This document shows positions 1 to 12,436 of a DNA stretch of 64,000 bases, piece by piece. The notes under the pieces are model-generated. The model was not told the origin of the DNA. It made no database searches and saw nothing but the letters and a program-made list of their open reading frames with translations. This DNA comes from Corynespora cassiicola (taxonomy: Eukaryota > Ascomycota > Dothideomycetes > Pleosporales > Corynesporascaceae). The position numbers were made by a program, and so were the translations under genes. The stretch's first letter is position 1. Each line of letters starts with the position of its first letter. Location of the stretch: assembly GCA_022059125.1 (NCBI GenBank), contig JAEUWY010000001.1, forward strand, positions 4,278,001 to 4,342,000, in the 5' to 3' direction.

Positions 1-349
1 GTTGCGCCATGGTGCCCGTCCCCAGGAAGCCATGCCCATTGCTGATACCGGTCCTTTCCCAAAGCAACAAAATACAGTTCCCGCCGAAAAGTGCCATTGG
101 TGACGCACCTGTCTATCCGTCATGATTCGTGTCTCATAAGGGTCGTTGCCCTGAAGTAGTTCGTGAAATGTACAAGCTAATGCAAGGGAAAAGCAATCGA
201 GCGTGATTACCCAAGATCTCCTGCAGCGATGCTCGGGACTCTGACCTCATCACCAAACAGCCTGGGGGGCGCATGTGCGGTAGACACTTGCTCCCAACTT
301 GGGGCTCGTCTCGCTGAGCGCGGTTCGACCTGAGCGGTTTTTTAAACCC
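1..349. other. Left-edge intergenic sequence
   Basis: No coding region could be supported here. This is the 3' flank of the minus-strand glycine-zipper gene that ends at 350, so part of it is probably that gene's 3' untranslated region. Anything belonging to a gene left of the window cannot be judged. Confidence 0.6.
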
Positions 350-2169
350 TCAAAAGTCCTCATCCCGCCTCCTGCTTGACCGTCGCCTTCGGGCGGCCCG
401 ACTGCCTCTGTCCGAGTCGGAATCGGAAAAGCTGTCGTAATGGTCATAACGGTCGCCCCTCCGCCTATCTCGAGAAGGCGACCTAGAATAGTCTCGCCTG
501 CCGCTGCCGTGGCGGCTCTCTCGTGGTCCAGATGCTTCGCGCGCAGCCATTTTCCTGTTTGCAACAGAAGAAAATTATAGTCAGCAAAGAGTCTCACAAC
601 CCCCTAGGGGGGTAGTTCGGCGTTTTCAGCCACTTACTTTTCGTGCCTCTTCTCAAGCTCTCTGCCGCCGAGGCCGCCGATCGCCGCTCCTACAAGAGTG
701 CTTAGCCTTCCCTTCCCGACAGCATTGCCCGCTAATCCTCCAGCTAACGCACCTCCCACCGAAGCCGCCAGGCCCCTCTCGCGCGTATCAAGGCTTTCAA
801 ACCTGTCACGCAACTGGTCAGTGACCCGACTACGAGAGCGGCCATGGTGGCCAGCAGACCTTGCCCTGTTTCGCTTCTCGTCGCCATGACGGCGACGGTG
901 CGAGGACGCGGTGCTGCCGTGGCGATCCGGCGGTGGGTCAAAGTGGGCGAGCTGGGTCTGCTCATCGTGCGGCAGTGGTGCCAGGGATGGCTGCGAACGT
1001 GATTGCTGTCGGTAAAAGGGAGGCGGAGACGGGTAGGTGTTCCCCGGGGCTGTGTAGGACGGGCCGGACGGAGCCGGTGGAGCGTAGTCGGCGGGATTAT
1101 ACGGGGTATATCCAGGGTTCGGGGCGGGCGAAGCATTCACGGGAGATGGCGAGTATCCAGCGGGTGTATACCGCGCCGCTGAAGTAGAAATGGGACGCGA
1201 GACTGGAGGCTGGGGAGGGTTAGTAGGGGATCGGCTGAGAAGTGTTGCAGCTGGCGGTTCGAAAGAAGGAAAAGAGGAGGTTGAAAGAGGAGAGCTGGAA
1301 TGCAAAGCCCCTAGGGTTGGAGATTTTGGATTGAGAGCCGAAGCTGACAGCATCGAAGGAGACCTGCTCATAACCGCGGACGGCGCACGCATATACGCCG
1401 GGCGCAGATGAGGCGGAACCAACGGCACCGTCGCACTTCGAGAGCGAGAGACATGATCTGCGTCTTGTGTAGAAATAGGGGGAGAGGTGGCTGGGGTAGT
1501 AGGAGTTCCAGCTACCGTCGGCGGACACGAGTTCACCGAAGATACATGGAGAGGTCCTGACGAGACGGTGGCGCTCTGAGAACGGGTGATATTTACCTGA
1601 GATGGATAGCCATAATCCGGACGGGCTGATGCCGCGCGCGCGTCGTACGGATCGTGGTAGCCGGTCGAGGGATCGTGATAGCCTGCAGCAATGGCAGGTG
1701 CGGCGGCGGCGGCTCCAGCGGCGTACTCTTGCGGATTGTAGGGCTTGTAGCCATCGGCGTTTGGCGGCGGGGGATACTGGGGCCCGCGTTCTGCGCGGTC
1801 CATCTGAGCAAAGTCGTCGTCCCCGTCCCAATCACCGTTGCGGTCGCTGTGCCTGCCGCGGCTCATGCTTCTGCCCGGATTCTGTCCTGCGCTCTTTGCA
1901 CGGCGGCGACCTCCCCGGTGCTCGCGCTCGTAGTCTGTATCACGGCCGCTGTGGTAGTCGGAATAGTCGGTAGAAGGGCTACGCTGTCGCTGAGACCTGC
2001 GGCTGGACCGCTGCTCGCTCTTGTTGCGTTGCTCACGGATGGGCTTGCGACTTGTCTTGGTCTTCTTCTTCTCGGGCGGGGTGAAGTAGCCTCCTGGGAT
2101 TGCCTCGAAAAGCCTGTCGGGAATCTTGTCTGCGCCGTAGTCGATCGCTTTGAAAGCGAGGGCGGCCAT
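350..2169 (-). CDS. Arg/Ser-rich glycine-zipper protein
   Basis: Two exons: 2169-638 and 554-350, with an 83 bp intron (donor GTAAGT, branch CTGAC, acceptor CAG); the join gives 578 residues. The start MAALAFKAIDYGADKIP matches the usual beginning of a common fungal family of unknown function. Most of the protein is disordered and rich in R, S, P, Y and G, with many NPADY/YNPQEY-like patches. Near residues 466-508 there is a glycine-zipper hydrophobic segment (GGALAGGLAGNAVGKG, then VGAAIGGLGG), a pattern that normally packs as paired membrane or self-associating helices. The second exon adds an RS/DS-rich basic-acidic tail ending RRDEDF. Without splicing the protein would stop right after the zipper at HEK, so intron retention would give a tail-less form. 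The molecular role is unknown; membrane association is inferred from the zipper only. Confidence 0.85.
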
Positions 2170-5100
2170 CGTTCACAAGCGGGCCCAGCAGGGCTCAAAT
2201 CCGGGTCCGAGGCGATGAGGCGGATTGACGTCGAGGCACAGCGGGAGCGGTGCTGTGATTGGAGAGCTGGGCCCAGCGAAGGCGCGGGGAGCCTGATGAG
2301 GGATAGTGCGGCGGCGGTCGTACAGTAAGAGAGGGTGCTGCTAGCAGTAGACGCAGCGGGAGATGCGAGGGAGGGAAAAGCAAAAGATATGTCGAGACGG
2401 ACGAAAGGGGGTGGTGATGGAGTGCAAGCTGCACGATGGCAGCGCCGGGGAAGGAGGAAGTCTTAAGAGATTTGCGCCTAACCCCCGAGACCCAGGGCGG
2501 AAGCCATGATCCAGAGCCGAGCATCGTGGGCCAGGGAGCGCCTTTCGGGTTGCAGGCCCCGTGATAGGGCAGAATTGACGTGGTGCTGTCGCATGGCAGT
2601 GAGGGACGCCATCGGCCATGACATCATGCAGCTGAGGCATCGCGCGCGGCCATCTCGCCCACCTCGCCCACCTCGCCCACCTGGGCACTCCACCGCCCCA
2701 CTGCCGCACCGCCGCACGGCCACTCAGAGAAGAGCCGCACGCCTCGCCCGCCTCGCCCGCCTCCTCCCATCCTCCCACGCCTCGCCCACCCATCGCCCAC
2801 GCAGATCGACCCCGTCCGGCCTCGAAAAAGCACACGGATCCCACGGGGATGCTCCCTTGAGGCGCGGGGGAGCCCTATCAAAGAGTCACCATTTCGCATC
2901 CTGCGCGCATGTCCTTCTACCATCTTCCATGCCGCTGCCAGCATGGCTGGATGCCAACGCCCGTTCCGGCTGCCCTCGTGAGCACCTGCATCTCCCCAGC
3001 TTCGTGACGCCCAATGTCCCGATGCATCATCGCCGCCACTGCAGCACGCAAGCCCTGCCCGAAATTTCCCTCGCCCAGTCGTGCTGCGGATCCTGCCGAC
3101 CACGACAGACGCAGGTAGAGATGGCCAGAAACCTGGCCCTAGCCTAGCCATGTCACTCTCTCTTCAGCCCGTCCGGCCCGAGACCTAGTGTTCCCATCGT
3201 GGACTGCTCCCCGGCAACCTCACTCGCTCGCCAAACCCGCCGTGGACCACGGCTCACGCCTCCATGCCCGATGACGAAACCGGGGGCACAGTTGCCGCTC
3301 ACCGCCATCAGAGGGAGAGTTGTGCGGTCGAACGACCTCCCCGGCCTATTAAACACGCACTATCGCGCATGCATCAGGCACGTTTGGCTGCCGGCCCGCC
3401 CATTTGCCGGGCTAAAGCCCTCGCCTCATACTACAAGGGAGGGCTCCTATTATCAAGAGTGGCTCAAGAGACGGGCGGCGAATAGTCGCATAACGCGCCT
3501 AGAGTCAGACTGGACTTTGAACCGATGCCGGCATCCCGCGGCATCTCCATAATCATCACCGTCTTACGCGGCGTCGTCATCCACCACGGCCGTGTTTCGT
3601 GGTATGCTCCTGTAGCATCTCGTCCGGCCAGCCACCGTCATTCTGCTAGTCGGCTTCCCTGAATCGCCCCTTTCGTGCGACTGCTCATGCCGAGACCATC
3701 GACACTTGATGGCACTCTCTGCGCAGATAACCCCGAGTACACGTTCCTGGCTGCACTATTGCCTGTAAACCATCCTGCTATCCGCTGCGTTCCTTGGGTG
3801 CGATTCAGTTGGGGTCTTGTCACACCAGGTACGTGCTACCATGCACGGACTGGCGCCGTAGTAGTGGTCCGCTACTAGCAGAGCGTTCCTGTCTCTGGAG
3901 AGTAAACACCTGCGCGAGGATCTACGCTCGCCAATAAAGTATCAAGCATGGTGCAGTGTCTGAATCGCCCATGTCGAAATGCTTGTTTCCTATGGCTATC
4001 TGCTCGTGAGTGTAGAGTCTGCCGTTGACTTGTTAGCCACGGCTCCTACCCCTCGTATCCTCTTCCGACTTGGTTTGAGTACTGGCTGGAGACTGGTCTA
4101 CCCATCACCTCGCGTCTCAAAACTCCCGGAGTATTGCCGTGCCGCAGCACGGAGAGAGAATCGAGGCACAACCTTTCTACCATTTCACGCCAGATAGGTA
4201 GCTTCCCATGACACTTCCCTCCCCAAGACGTTTGCACACCCAAGACGATTAGGGCGCGCTGCACGCTACCAGCACTTAGCAGAGAAAAAGACGCAGTTTC
4301 ACGATCCAAGCTCTATCGGTTCGGTGCCAAGACCGGTTAAGGTTGGATGTCTAGCTGCCGTCACAGCTCCTGAAAGGGATTTCGTGCAGTGGTGTGCAGA
4401 TCAGTCATGTTGCGTATCTGCAAGCTAAAAATCTCTCTAAGATCTGCCCGGGCGGGGAATGCCTAGTGCGGGCGGGCCACTGGAAGACTGAGGTGGATCC
4501 TGAAGTTGTGGGGAGCAGGCAATGGTTTGGGCACTGACGGCGTTTCGGACATCTTTGTCTGTGCTGGGGTGGAGCTAGCTGAAGGGGAAGAACCGTATGT
4601 CTGAACTGAGCATTGGATTTTTGGCCTGGAGTGGACCTTACATGGGCTGAAATGGTCATCAGGCGAGATGATCATTGACCTGTTGTGAGTGCCTCGTGTG
4701 TAATATTTTAGACGTATTTGCTTGAAAATTACACAGATTATACAAGGCAAGGGTTGGAGTATGGGACATTCTTCTATATGCGCACCTAACTAGTTGGGCA
4801 GTCTAGATGTGGCGTGCTTTTCTCCGCTGTGAGAAAGCTGCAACCTGAATACATCCATGAGGGGGCAGCCAAACCTTTCACTTCTTACCTCTGATCATGA
4901 CCAGATACAACTCGCCCTGAAATGCGACCCACCGTATTTTCTGACTTATAGTGTATTGTTCCACTGCTAATTTTGCTATGATCAATCTCGTTCGCAACTC
5001 AGTACTCCGAGTTTTTGGCAGTGCTTGGCAATCTCTATAGCCCACCCATGGATTTATTGGTTGCCACGCCGCTCGGAGTCAGCCTTATCTTACAGATATA

Positions 5101-5363
5101 CTGCGCCAATCAGGACGGCAGATTGATCTGTTTGCCTCGTCCTTTATTGACCGGAAAATGTTCACCTCACACTCACACATAACAGAGCACTGCCCTGTCA
5201 GTATATCCGGTCAGCCTATTCGATGGAACTGGGGGCCAAGCGAAAATAAGCGCTCATTTGGCTGCAGCCTGCTGCCACGACAGACACCTACAGTGTAAAG
5301 GTTCACTTCAAACTCATCGCTGCGAGAACTTCACAAGTTCTTTTGACGCATCTCTCCTACCTC
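2170..5363. other. Intergenic: upstream of both flanking genes
   Basis: A 3.2 kb gap between the divergent glycine-zipper gene and the NACHT-ankyrin gene. It holds a short CTCGCCCAC tandem repeat near 2654-2681 and further C-rich imperfect copies to about 2800. Composition is GC-rich to about 3.6 kb and turns AT-richer towards the NLR gene. Open frames here (for example 2506-3147, 4463-4750) show no recognisable domain or fungal splice pattern, so I do not call a gene. Confidence 0.55.
2654..2681. repeat. CTCGCCCAC short tandem repeat
   Basis: Three head-to-tail copies of the 9-mer CTCGCCCAC, followed within 120 bp by degenerate relatives (CTCGCCCGC). It lies about 0.5 kb upstream of the minus-strand gene starting at 2169. 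Probably replication-slippage low complexity. Confidence 0.8.
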
Positions 5364-8300
5364 ATGGATCCCTTGTCCATCGCAGCATCGATAGGCGGTC
5401 TTGCAACTCTTGCAGAGACGGTGGTCAGCAAAGGATCCAGATACATCAAAACGGCCAAAGATCGTCGCGAAGACGTCAAGAGACTATTCGTCGAGGCTCA
5501 TGTTCTCTGTTCTATTCTCGAACGACTCAAGAAGGTTCTTGAAAACGAGGATCCAGACGGTCATCAAGGGTTTTCAGTTGGTGGAGGTATGACAGGCTCT
5601 TTTCAAATGAATAGCACTGATACCTTGAATAAAGGTCATGGAATTCCAAATTATGTTCGTGAATGCCAGGGAACTCTGGAGCAAATTTCCCAAATCATCC
5701 GAGAGTTCGAAGTCTCTCCAGTTCCGGAAATTTCGACACGTCTGGTCAAAGACCTGAAATGGCCGCTTTCAAAAGGCAAAACAATGGATCTGGTCGAATC
5801 TTTGGAGAGGCATAAGTCAACTGCCATACTGGCACTTTCTACGAGTGATCATGCATCGCTGAGGTCAATATTATCAACCACAGCTGACACTGATGAGAGG
5901 GTAAAGGAAATCCAGAGCGGACAAGAGCGCCTACTGTCTAAACTGGAATCAGATGAAGCTAAAGGGGCTCTGCCATGGTTTTCCCCCGTAAATCCTCAAC
6001 TTAAGCATCAGGCTTTCAGAGGTGACCGAGTACAGGGCACTGGTCGTTGGGTCCTCGACCTTCCACAATACCAGACTTGGCTCTCGAAGAACGATTCCAA
6101 ACTATTCATCTACGGTATTCCTGGGGCAGGTAAAACGTAAGTGTGAACAGGTCTCACACCTTTATGTTCGTGATTGATATATGGTACTAAGTTCCACTAG
6201 CACCCTTGCATCGACGATTATCGACACTTGGCTGGAAGAAAGGCCTCGTGGATTCGCCTACTTCTACTGTCGCCATGATGATGAAGACACTCATGTCAGT
6301 TCCAATGTCATAGGATCTATGATTGCACAGCTGGCTACTCAGAGTGAAGGAGCATACACAGAAGCCTTGGCTTTCTACAGAAAGCATAACCGCAAAGACC
6401 GAATGCGAGCACCACCTGTCAAGGAAGACTTTGTAAAGTTCTTGTCTACTATTCTTCACCACTTTCCACAAACAACAATAGTCATCGATGGCATTGATGA
6501 ATGCAGCCCGCCTTCTTCGAAGCAGGAAATTCTCAGAGCGCTCGTAAAAACAGCCCATATGTCATCCAGTAATCTTAGACTCTTAGTCGTAGCACGCGCT
6601 GAGCCAGACCTCGAGAAAGATCTCAAGAGCTTCGAAAGTGTCTCTATTGCCGCAATGTCTTCCGATCTGAAGCTATACGTAGCGACTCATCTCAGCAAGA
6701 TCAAGACAAAGAGTATGCAGCTTAGAGAAGAAATTGTTACTACCCTCACTAATCAAGCCAACGGCATGTGAGTTTTTTTCACAGTATCTGCCTATTATAA
6801 CTGGATTTCGAGTTATCCGATTGGTCAACTGATGGAAATACAGGTTCCAATGGACTAAATGTCAGCTTGAGTATCTATCCAAACTTCCTAATGACAGAGA
6901 AAGACGCAAGGCTCTAGTATCTTTACCCCCAGATCTTCCAGCCACATATGAACGGTCAGCATAAATGGTCCATGTTATTGTATATGCTAACTAATTCCAA
7001 AGAATCTTGGAAAATATCGACATTCGTTACCCTGAACAGACCAAAATCTATATTCGACGCGTATTGAAGTGGCTTATTCTGGATAGCCATGGTAGTTTGG
7101 AATCAAATCTTCTTTCTCACGCAGTCTGTACCGAAGCAGACATAGAGAATTTTGATGAGGAGATGATACCGGACCCGGAGGACGTTGGCCGCTGGCTTTC
7201 CGGTCTGGTTCGATGCAGCGGTTCCGGGAATCATCTTTCCCTGAGCCACTTTACAGTGAAGGAATTCTTATTGAGCCCACCAGAAAAGGTCTCTAGTCGG
7301 GTTGCAAGAAATTACCTGGTGTACCACGAGGATTACAATTACATCTTTGAGGCATGTATCCATTATCTGTCTCTACACGGAGTACCGGAGACCGAATTTT
7401 ACCGCCATGCTGTTGCCATTCTACCCGAAGTACTTCGTCATTATGATGGCCATCGTCCAGAACCTCCATCATTTAAAAGATTCTTCGCACACCATTCCAA
7501 ATCACTGGATCGTTTCATGATTGCTCTCGACCATTATGCAAGATGGGGGTATGCTACACATATGGGTCCAAAAGACTCCTTACTGCATTTGAGTAGCCTG
7601 CAACTCGCAGCTACATTTCTCTTACCTCAAACCTGCGCTCGGTTGGCTGAAGAGATAGGAGGCGTGAATGAAGAGGCAATCCTCCACCTTGCGATTCTCC
7701 ACTGGGGCCTCTTCCATCGTATGGTAGAAAGAGATCAATCATCACATGCCCTTGTATTTGAAGTAACAGGAGGATTCGTTTCGGACAGCAAGGCCATGGC
7801 TTGGCGAAGAGTGGAGACTGTGCGCATACTACTTGACCATGGCGCTGACATCAACTCGACCGCACATTGCATAACGAAGGAATACGCCTGTCTATATGAT
7901 TCTACGGACCTTTCTGACTACTACCTGACTCCTTTGGGCCTTGCAATGGCATATAATGATTCCAAACTATACAAGATGCTTAAGGATTCTGGCGCCATCA
8001 GCATCCTTCGGCAGTCTATGGAGAATCAGCCTTGTTCTGAAAAAATTCGTACTCCAAGCAATGAGAAACAGACTTCCAAGTTCTGCAAAATGTTGATTCA
8101 GAATAACATCTATAGAAACATCAATACTCTGGACCCAGAAGAGCAGCTGAGCGAATTTGCACTTCAATTTGCCAACCTGCTAAGCATTTACGACTGCAAA
8201 ATGTCCATACTCCAGAATAGTGACAAGAAATCGACATCTACTGGTCACTGTGAGGTAATGGAGCCTTCCGAAGCATTGTTGCCACCCTTGTCATCTGACA

Positions 8301-9829
8301 TAGAACTTGCCTCGAACATGACCAATTCGTTGGAATATACATTGAGCAGTGCATTAAGATCAGGAGATTTGAGTCTAGCAAAACATATGCTCAGAACTAT
8401 GTCCGAAACTTGGGGGCCTTCAGAAACCCCTTTCACAATTCTTTTCATACTTCGATACCGTGCTGTTCAGCTTTTAATCAGCAATGGTTACAAACCAACT
8501 GGTTGTGAGGCCCTGGCATGTTTCAAGGTCAATGCAGAACGTGCACGTCAGTCTATAGGAAACCTGAGACAATATGCTTTGGACATATCTCGAGAGAATC
8601 TGATTCAGCTATTTGAAAGATTCACGCATCGTCAATTTCCAGCCCTCGATGAGATGAATCATATTTTCCAACAAGCAAACGAACAAGATCAGAGATATCT
8701 TTTACACGCTCAAAGGGTGAACAGTATTGAGCTTAAAGAATCTGTACTCTTCTTCTTATCGTCTAAAGGATGTTTGTTTGACAAAGACTCAAAGAAAAGG
8801 CTTATTATGAGAACTTGTTTTGAGACCGAAGGACACGACTTGACTCGCTGTTTGGAAATCCTGCTGAAAGAGCCGATTAGCCTCAACTACCGAGACGAGA
8901 TAAAAAGCAAAGATCAACAAACTTCATGGAAGATGGCTCCTCTTCATTGGGCTACATTCAGGCGTGATTTGTCCAAGGTAGCCCTTCTATTGCAGTCAGG
9001 CGCAGACCCGAATTTTACGGATGAGAATGGTTGGGCTCCACTGAATATCATCGCATACAGATCACATTGGGATTCTGATCAACTCGTGGTATCCAAGATC
9101 ACAGAAATGCTTCTCGCGGTCGGTGCCAATCCTTTTGCGAAGACGAACTCTGGTCTAACGCCTCTGGAATGTTGTTTGCAGATGTTCGGATCTGAACACC
9201 TTCGAGACCAGAGCCCAGGAATTGGTTTACCATATCTTACAATCCTTGAGAAACTGATATCGGCTTACAATAAAGCTTCCGAGCCATATCCTGTTGATAC
9301 ATTGGGCACAACTCTCCTACATTATGCATGCAGCGGGGCATCCCGTAATATTGTGGGAACGCATAAGAACATGCTAGATACGATGCCTGGTGGGAGGGGT
9401 CAATCTTCCGCCAATTCCGACCTGTCATTGGGAAATATCCACCCGTCCATCAACGCTGTCAGGATGCTTCTCAGGGATTCATGCAGCTCCAATATCATCA
9501 ATGGTGCCAGTGGTGTCTTTGGCACTCCTTTACAATGCGCTGTGTATGCTATATGCAGCTCAGGAGAAATAGGAGCACTGGGTCTACTCAGTATACTGAT
9601 TGAAGCGGGAGCAGATGTCAACTTCTTTCTGGACGGCGATGGCTTCGGACCAGCTCTTATGATAGCTGTCAGATACTATCGAGCTGATATCTGCAAGGTC
9701 TTGATGAAGTATGGTGCCAAATTGGATGTCAAGGCAGGAAAATATGAGAATATCTTTCAGCTGGCGGTTGCCTTGGGGAATAAGGAAGTTGTGGCGGCAC
9801 TACAACCGGCAGAAAATATTGGCTGGTAG
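5364..9829 (+). CDS. NACHT-ankyrin STAND (NLR-like) protein
   Basis: Four exons: 5364-6136, 6201-6767, 6844-6954, 7003-9829 (introns 64, 76 and 48 bp), giving 1425 residues. I chose the ATG at MDPLSIAASIGGL because that is the usual start of the fungal STAND N-terminal domain; an in-frame ATG 21 bp upstream is possible. Order: helical N-terminal domain (about 1-230), NACHT NTPase with Walker A GIPGAGKTT (about 251-259) and Walker B TIVIDGIDE (about 350-358), a winged-helix-like stretch with HFTVKEFLL, a long weakly conserved middle, one ankyrin-like pair near 755-820, and a clearer ankyrin block from about 1125 to the end (APLHWATF, SGADPNF, AGADVNFF). Such proteins act as intracellular sensors in fungal non-self recognition and programmed cell death. 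The first intron interrupts the P-loop codon for T258. The gene is AT-richer than its neighbours. The ligand and whether it triggers cell death are unknown. Confidence 0.92.
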
Positions 9830-11142
9830 AGGGTGTGTTTGGAACTCAATAAACCGTAATTATCCGTTGGGTTTTCTCGCGTAGCATCTTTAGAGGCGCA
9901 ATCTTGTCAAAGCTCATTACAATAGTGTTTCTGATTAGAGGTGCATTCGGTCTCGAATCACTGGCGTAGACATCTTAGATTTCGGCCATCTCGGGGCTTT
10001 AAACCCCGCTGCCCGCCCACTGATTAGGGTGTGAGATTTATTGCGAGAGCAATAACAGCGGATTGGATGTATCGGTATAATTCCCGGATCGTCCTCTCAG
10101 CAAAGCGAATCCGGATCGTCAGGAACCATCTCATTCGATCTCAGAACCATGAAATTGCAAAGGGAAGATTGTGGGGTAGAATCGCGGGGTATCTCTGGTT
10201 CCTGCATACCGAGCACGCGACACTATTCTTCGGGCCTCAGGCCACACCTTCGCATGTGATGCTTGACGACCACACCTACCTGCCCGATGCGGCGTCTGAT
10301 TCCGTCCAAGAATCTGGACCGTGTCAAACTTATTCGGCTTAAGCGCCCCTTGTGTATGTCACTGGATCTGTCAGCGTCGAGATCTCCAATCGGCGGTTCC
10401 CTGGGAAATTGGCCGTGCGTTACTATTTCTCTTAGAGATTCCCCGATGTCGCCTTGTCTAGTACGTTTCAAGCCGACTACGTGCAAATGGTAGTCGAGCC
10501 GAGCCTGTCGGCCCCCGTGCCACTTTGGCCTAACGGTCGGTAAGGAGCCCGAATACCATTATTCAAGCACGCCCTTACTACTGGTATGCGTGTAAAACTC
10601 AGTACAGATCGTCGTTTTGGTAGACATGAACGTATACGATGATAGTCCCAATCCGCTACAGGATGGTTGTCACTGAGATGCAAAGACATCTCATGTGCGA
10701 CGCCATCCAAAAACCAAGGACTTAGCATGTCACTGCTCGTGCATACTCTACCAGGGAATTTTTCGGCGTGACTGTGTTTTGGGCATGTGCGCTAGGCGTA
10801 TCCTGCTCCATCTCCTTGCCGCCGTCTGAATTAGTAGTCACCTGTTTTCAGTGACAACTGGCATATCCAATCTGCGTGACTTTATTCGAGCCTGACTTCC
10901 CCACCATCGGAAGGCTTGCTGTATTTCGCTTGGGGCTCATCTATTACCCCAGACGCCATGAAATTGGACAAGAAAAAAGGACAGCATCATATGATGGAGA
11001 GCGACCTTTGGATGGACTCGGAGGACATATAAAAGCAAGAGCATCTTGCTCGTTGTAGAAAACGCACTCTACACTTCCAATCATCTTCAAGTCAATTGGA
11101 AAAACTAGACTCCATCTTTGAGCGCTTAAAACAACCCTCAAG
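9830..11142. other. Intergenic before GH16 gene
   Basis: Between two plus-strand genes. No protein-coding region is supported. The last 120 bp hold a convincing TATA box (11028-11035) for the GH16 gene and a short CT/CA-rich leader. Confidence 0.6.
11028..11035 (+). promoter_or_regulatory. TATA box of GH16 gene
   Basis: TATAAAAG lies 108 bp upstream of the GH16 start codon, a typical distance for a fungal core promoter with a leader of 60-80 bases. Strong TATA elements are common at regulated, secreted-enzyme genes. Confidence 0.65.
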
Positions 11143-12033
11143 ATGCTCTCCAAGGCCCTCCTCCTCCTGTCCTCCACCGCAAGCCTAATCCAGGCCGCCC
11201 CACCATCCGTCCCTGGATTCCGTCTCACATGGAGTGACGACTTCATCGGCACCGGCAACAGCCTCCCAAACCCCTCCAACTGGCTCGTCGACACAGGGAC
11301 ATCCTATCCCGGCGGACCCCCCAACTGGGGCACAGGCGAAATCCAAACCTACACCAGCCGCCCCGAAAACCTCAAGCTGACAGGCGACGGCGTCCTCCAA
11401 ATCACCCCCCTGCGCGACTCGGCCGGCAGATGGACGTCCGCACGCATCGAAACGCAACGCACAGACTTCCAGGCCGTCGACGGCGGCCGCATGCGCATCT
11501 CCGCCCGCATCATCATGCCCGACATCTCGGGGGATGCGGCCGTGGGCTATTGGCCGGCCTTCTGGACCCTCGGAAGCAACTATCGGGGCAACTACCAGAA
11601 TTGGCCCTCGGTGGGGGAGTACGATATCATGGAGAACGTGAATGGGATCAATCGGGTGTGGGGCGTGCTGCACTGTGGCGTCAACCCTGGAGGCCCGTGT
11701 CGTGAGACTGATGGTATTCCTGGGAATATTCAGTGTCCTGGGTCGCCTTGTCAGGGCAACTGGCATGTCTATACCCTCGAGGTTGATAGGGGGGCGTCGC
11801 CCGAACGGCTTACGTGGAGTGTTGATGGTGTCAATTATCACACGGTCACGGAGAACGATGTCGGTGCGGCTACATGGGCGCAGGCTGTCCATCATGGACA
11901 CTTCATCCTTCTAAATTTGGCGATTGGTGGCGCGTTTCCAAACAACCAGCGTGGAAGCTCAACTCCTATCCCTCAAACTGCCCCGGGAGTTCCTCTGTAT
12001 GTTGACTGGGTTGCTGTTTACAATTCGGTTTAG
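11143..12033 (+). CDS. Secreted GH16 endo-beta-glucanase
   Basis: Single exon, 296 residues. The N terminus MLSKALLLLSSTASLIQAA is a signal peptide with likely cleavage after about residue 18-19, so the protein is secreted. The rest is a glycoside hydrolase family 16 jelly-roll. The catalytic signature reads GEYDIMENV: nucleophile E159, D161 and acid/base E164, the E-x-D-x-x-E arrangement with one extra residue. Flanking landmarks fit the family: TWSDDF near the start, YWPAFWTLG before the active site, and the closing LYVDWVAVY strand. GH16 enzymes of this subtype cleave beta-1,3(4)-glucans in fungal or plant walls; exact specificity cannot be read from sequence. No GPI signal or carbohydrate-binding module is present. 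C-rich codon use in the first half contrasts with the AT-richer NLR gene upstream. Confidence 0.93.
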   Translation: MLSKALLLLSSTASLIQAAPPSVPGFRLTWSDDFIGTGNSLPNPSNWLVDTGTSYPGGPPNWGTGEIQTYTSRPENLKLTGDGVLQITPLRDSAGRWTSARIETQRTDFQAVDGGRMRISARIIMPDISGDAAVGYWPAFWTLGSNYRGNYQNWPSVGEYDIMENVNGINRVWGVLHCGVNPGGPCRETDGIPGNIQCPGSPCQGNWHVYTLEVDRGASPERLTWSVDGVNYHTVTENDVGAATWAQAVHHGHFILLNLAIGGAFPNNQRGSSTPIPQTAPGVPLYVDWVAVYNSV

Positions 12034-12436
12034 TACAGAGATGACAAGGACCTTCACGCTGTCTTCTTTTCTTCAAACCCCTTTTCTTGCTTTGGTACCT
12101 GACATTACGTGGCAAGCTTCTTCTTTCTTTTCGCTGAGCAACGGATCATGTTCTCTCTTCACCGTAAATATTTGTCTTTGCTCCACGCTGTGGAGCAGTA
12201 TATTTGGTATGATGCACGACTTATGTAAAAGACCGAAATCCAACAGTACTAGCACAACCAAGTGTGAAATTCTGTGATGCTGTTGAAACAAATTCTGATG
12301 TACTCTATTAATCATAACGCTGATGAATAGCGACAAATTGAAAGAGTATCATGGTTAGGGTATCAGGATGTTCTATATCGGCATACAAATTCCTTTGCCA
12401 TAAGACCATAAACGCGAAATCTTATACCTCGCGTCT
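12034..12436. other. Convergent 3' region
   Basis: The gap separates the 3' ends of the GH16 gene (+) and the PIP-kinase-like gene (-). It is AT-rich, as expected for back-to-back 3' untranslated regions. No gene seen. Confidence 0.7.
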
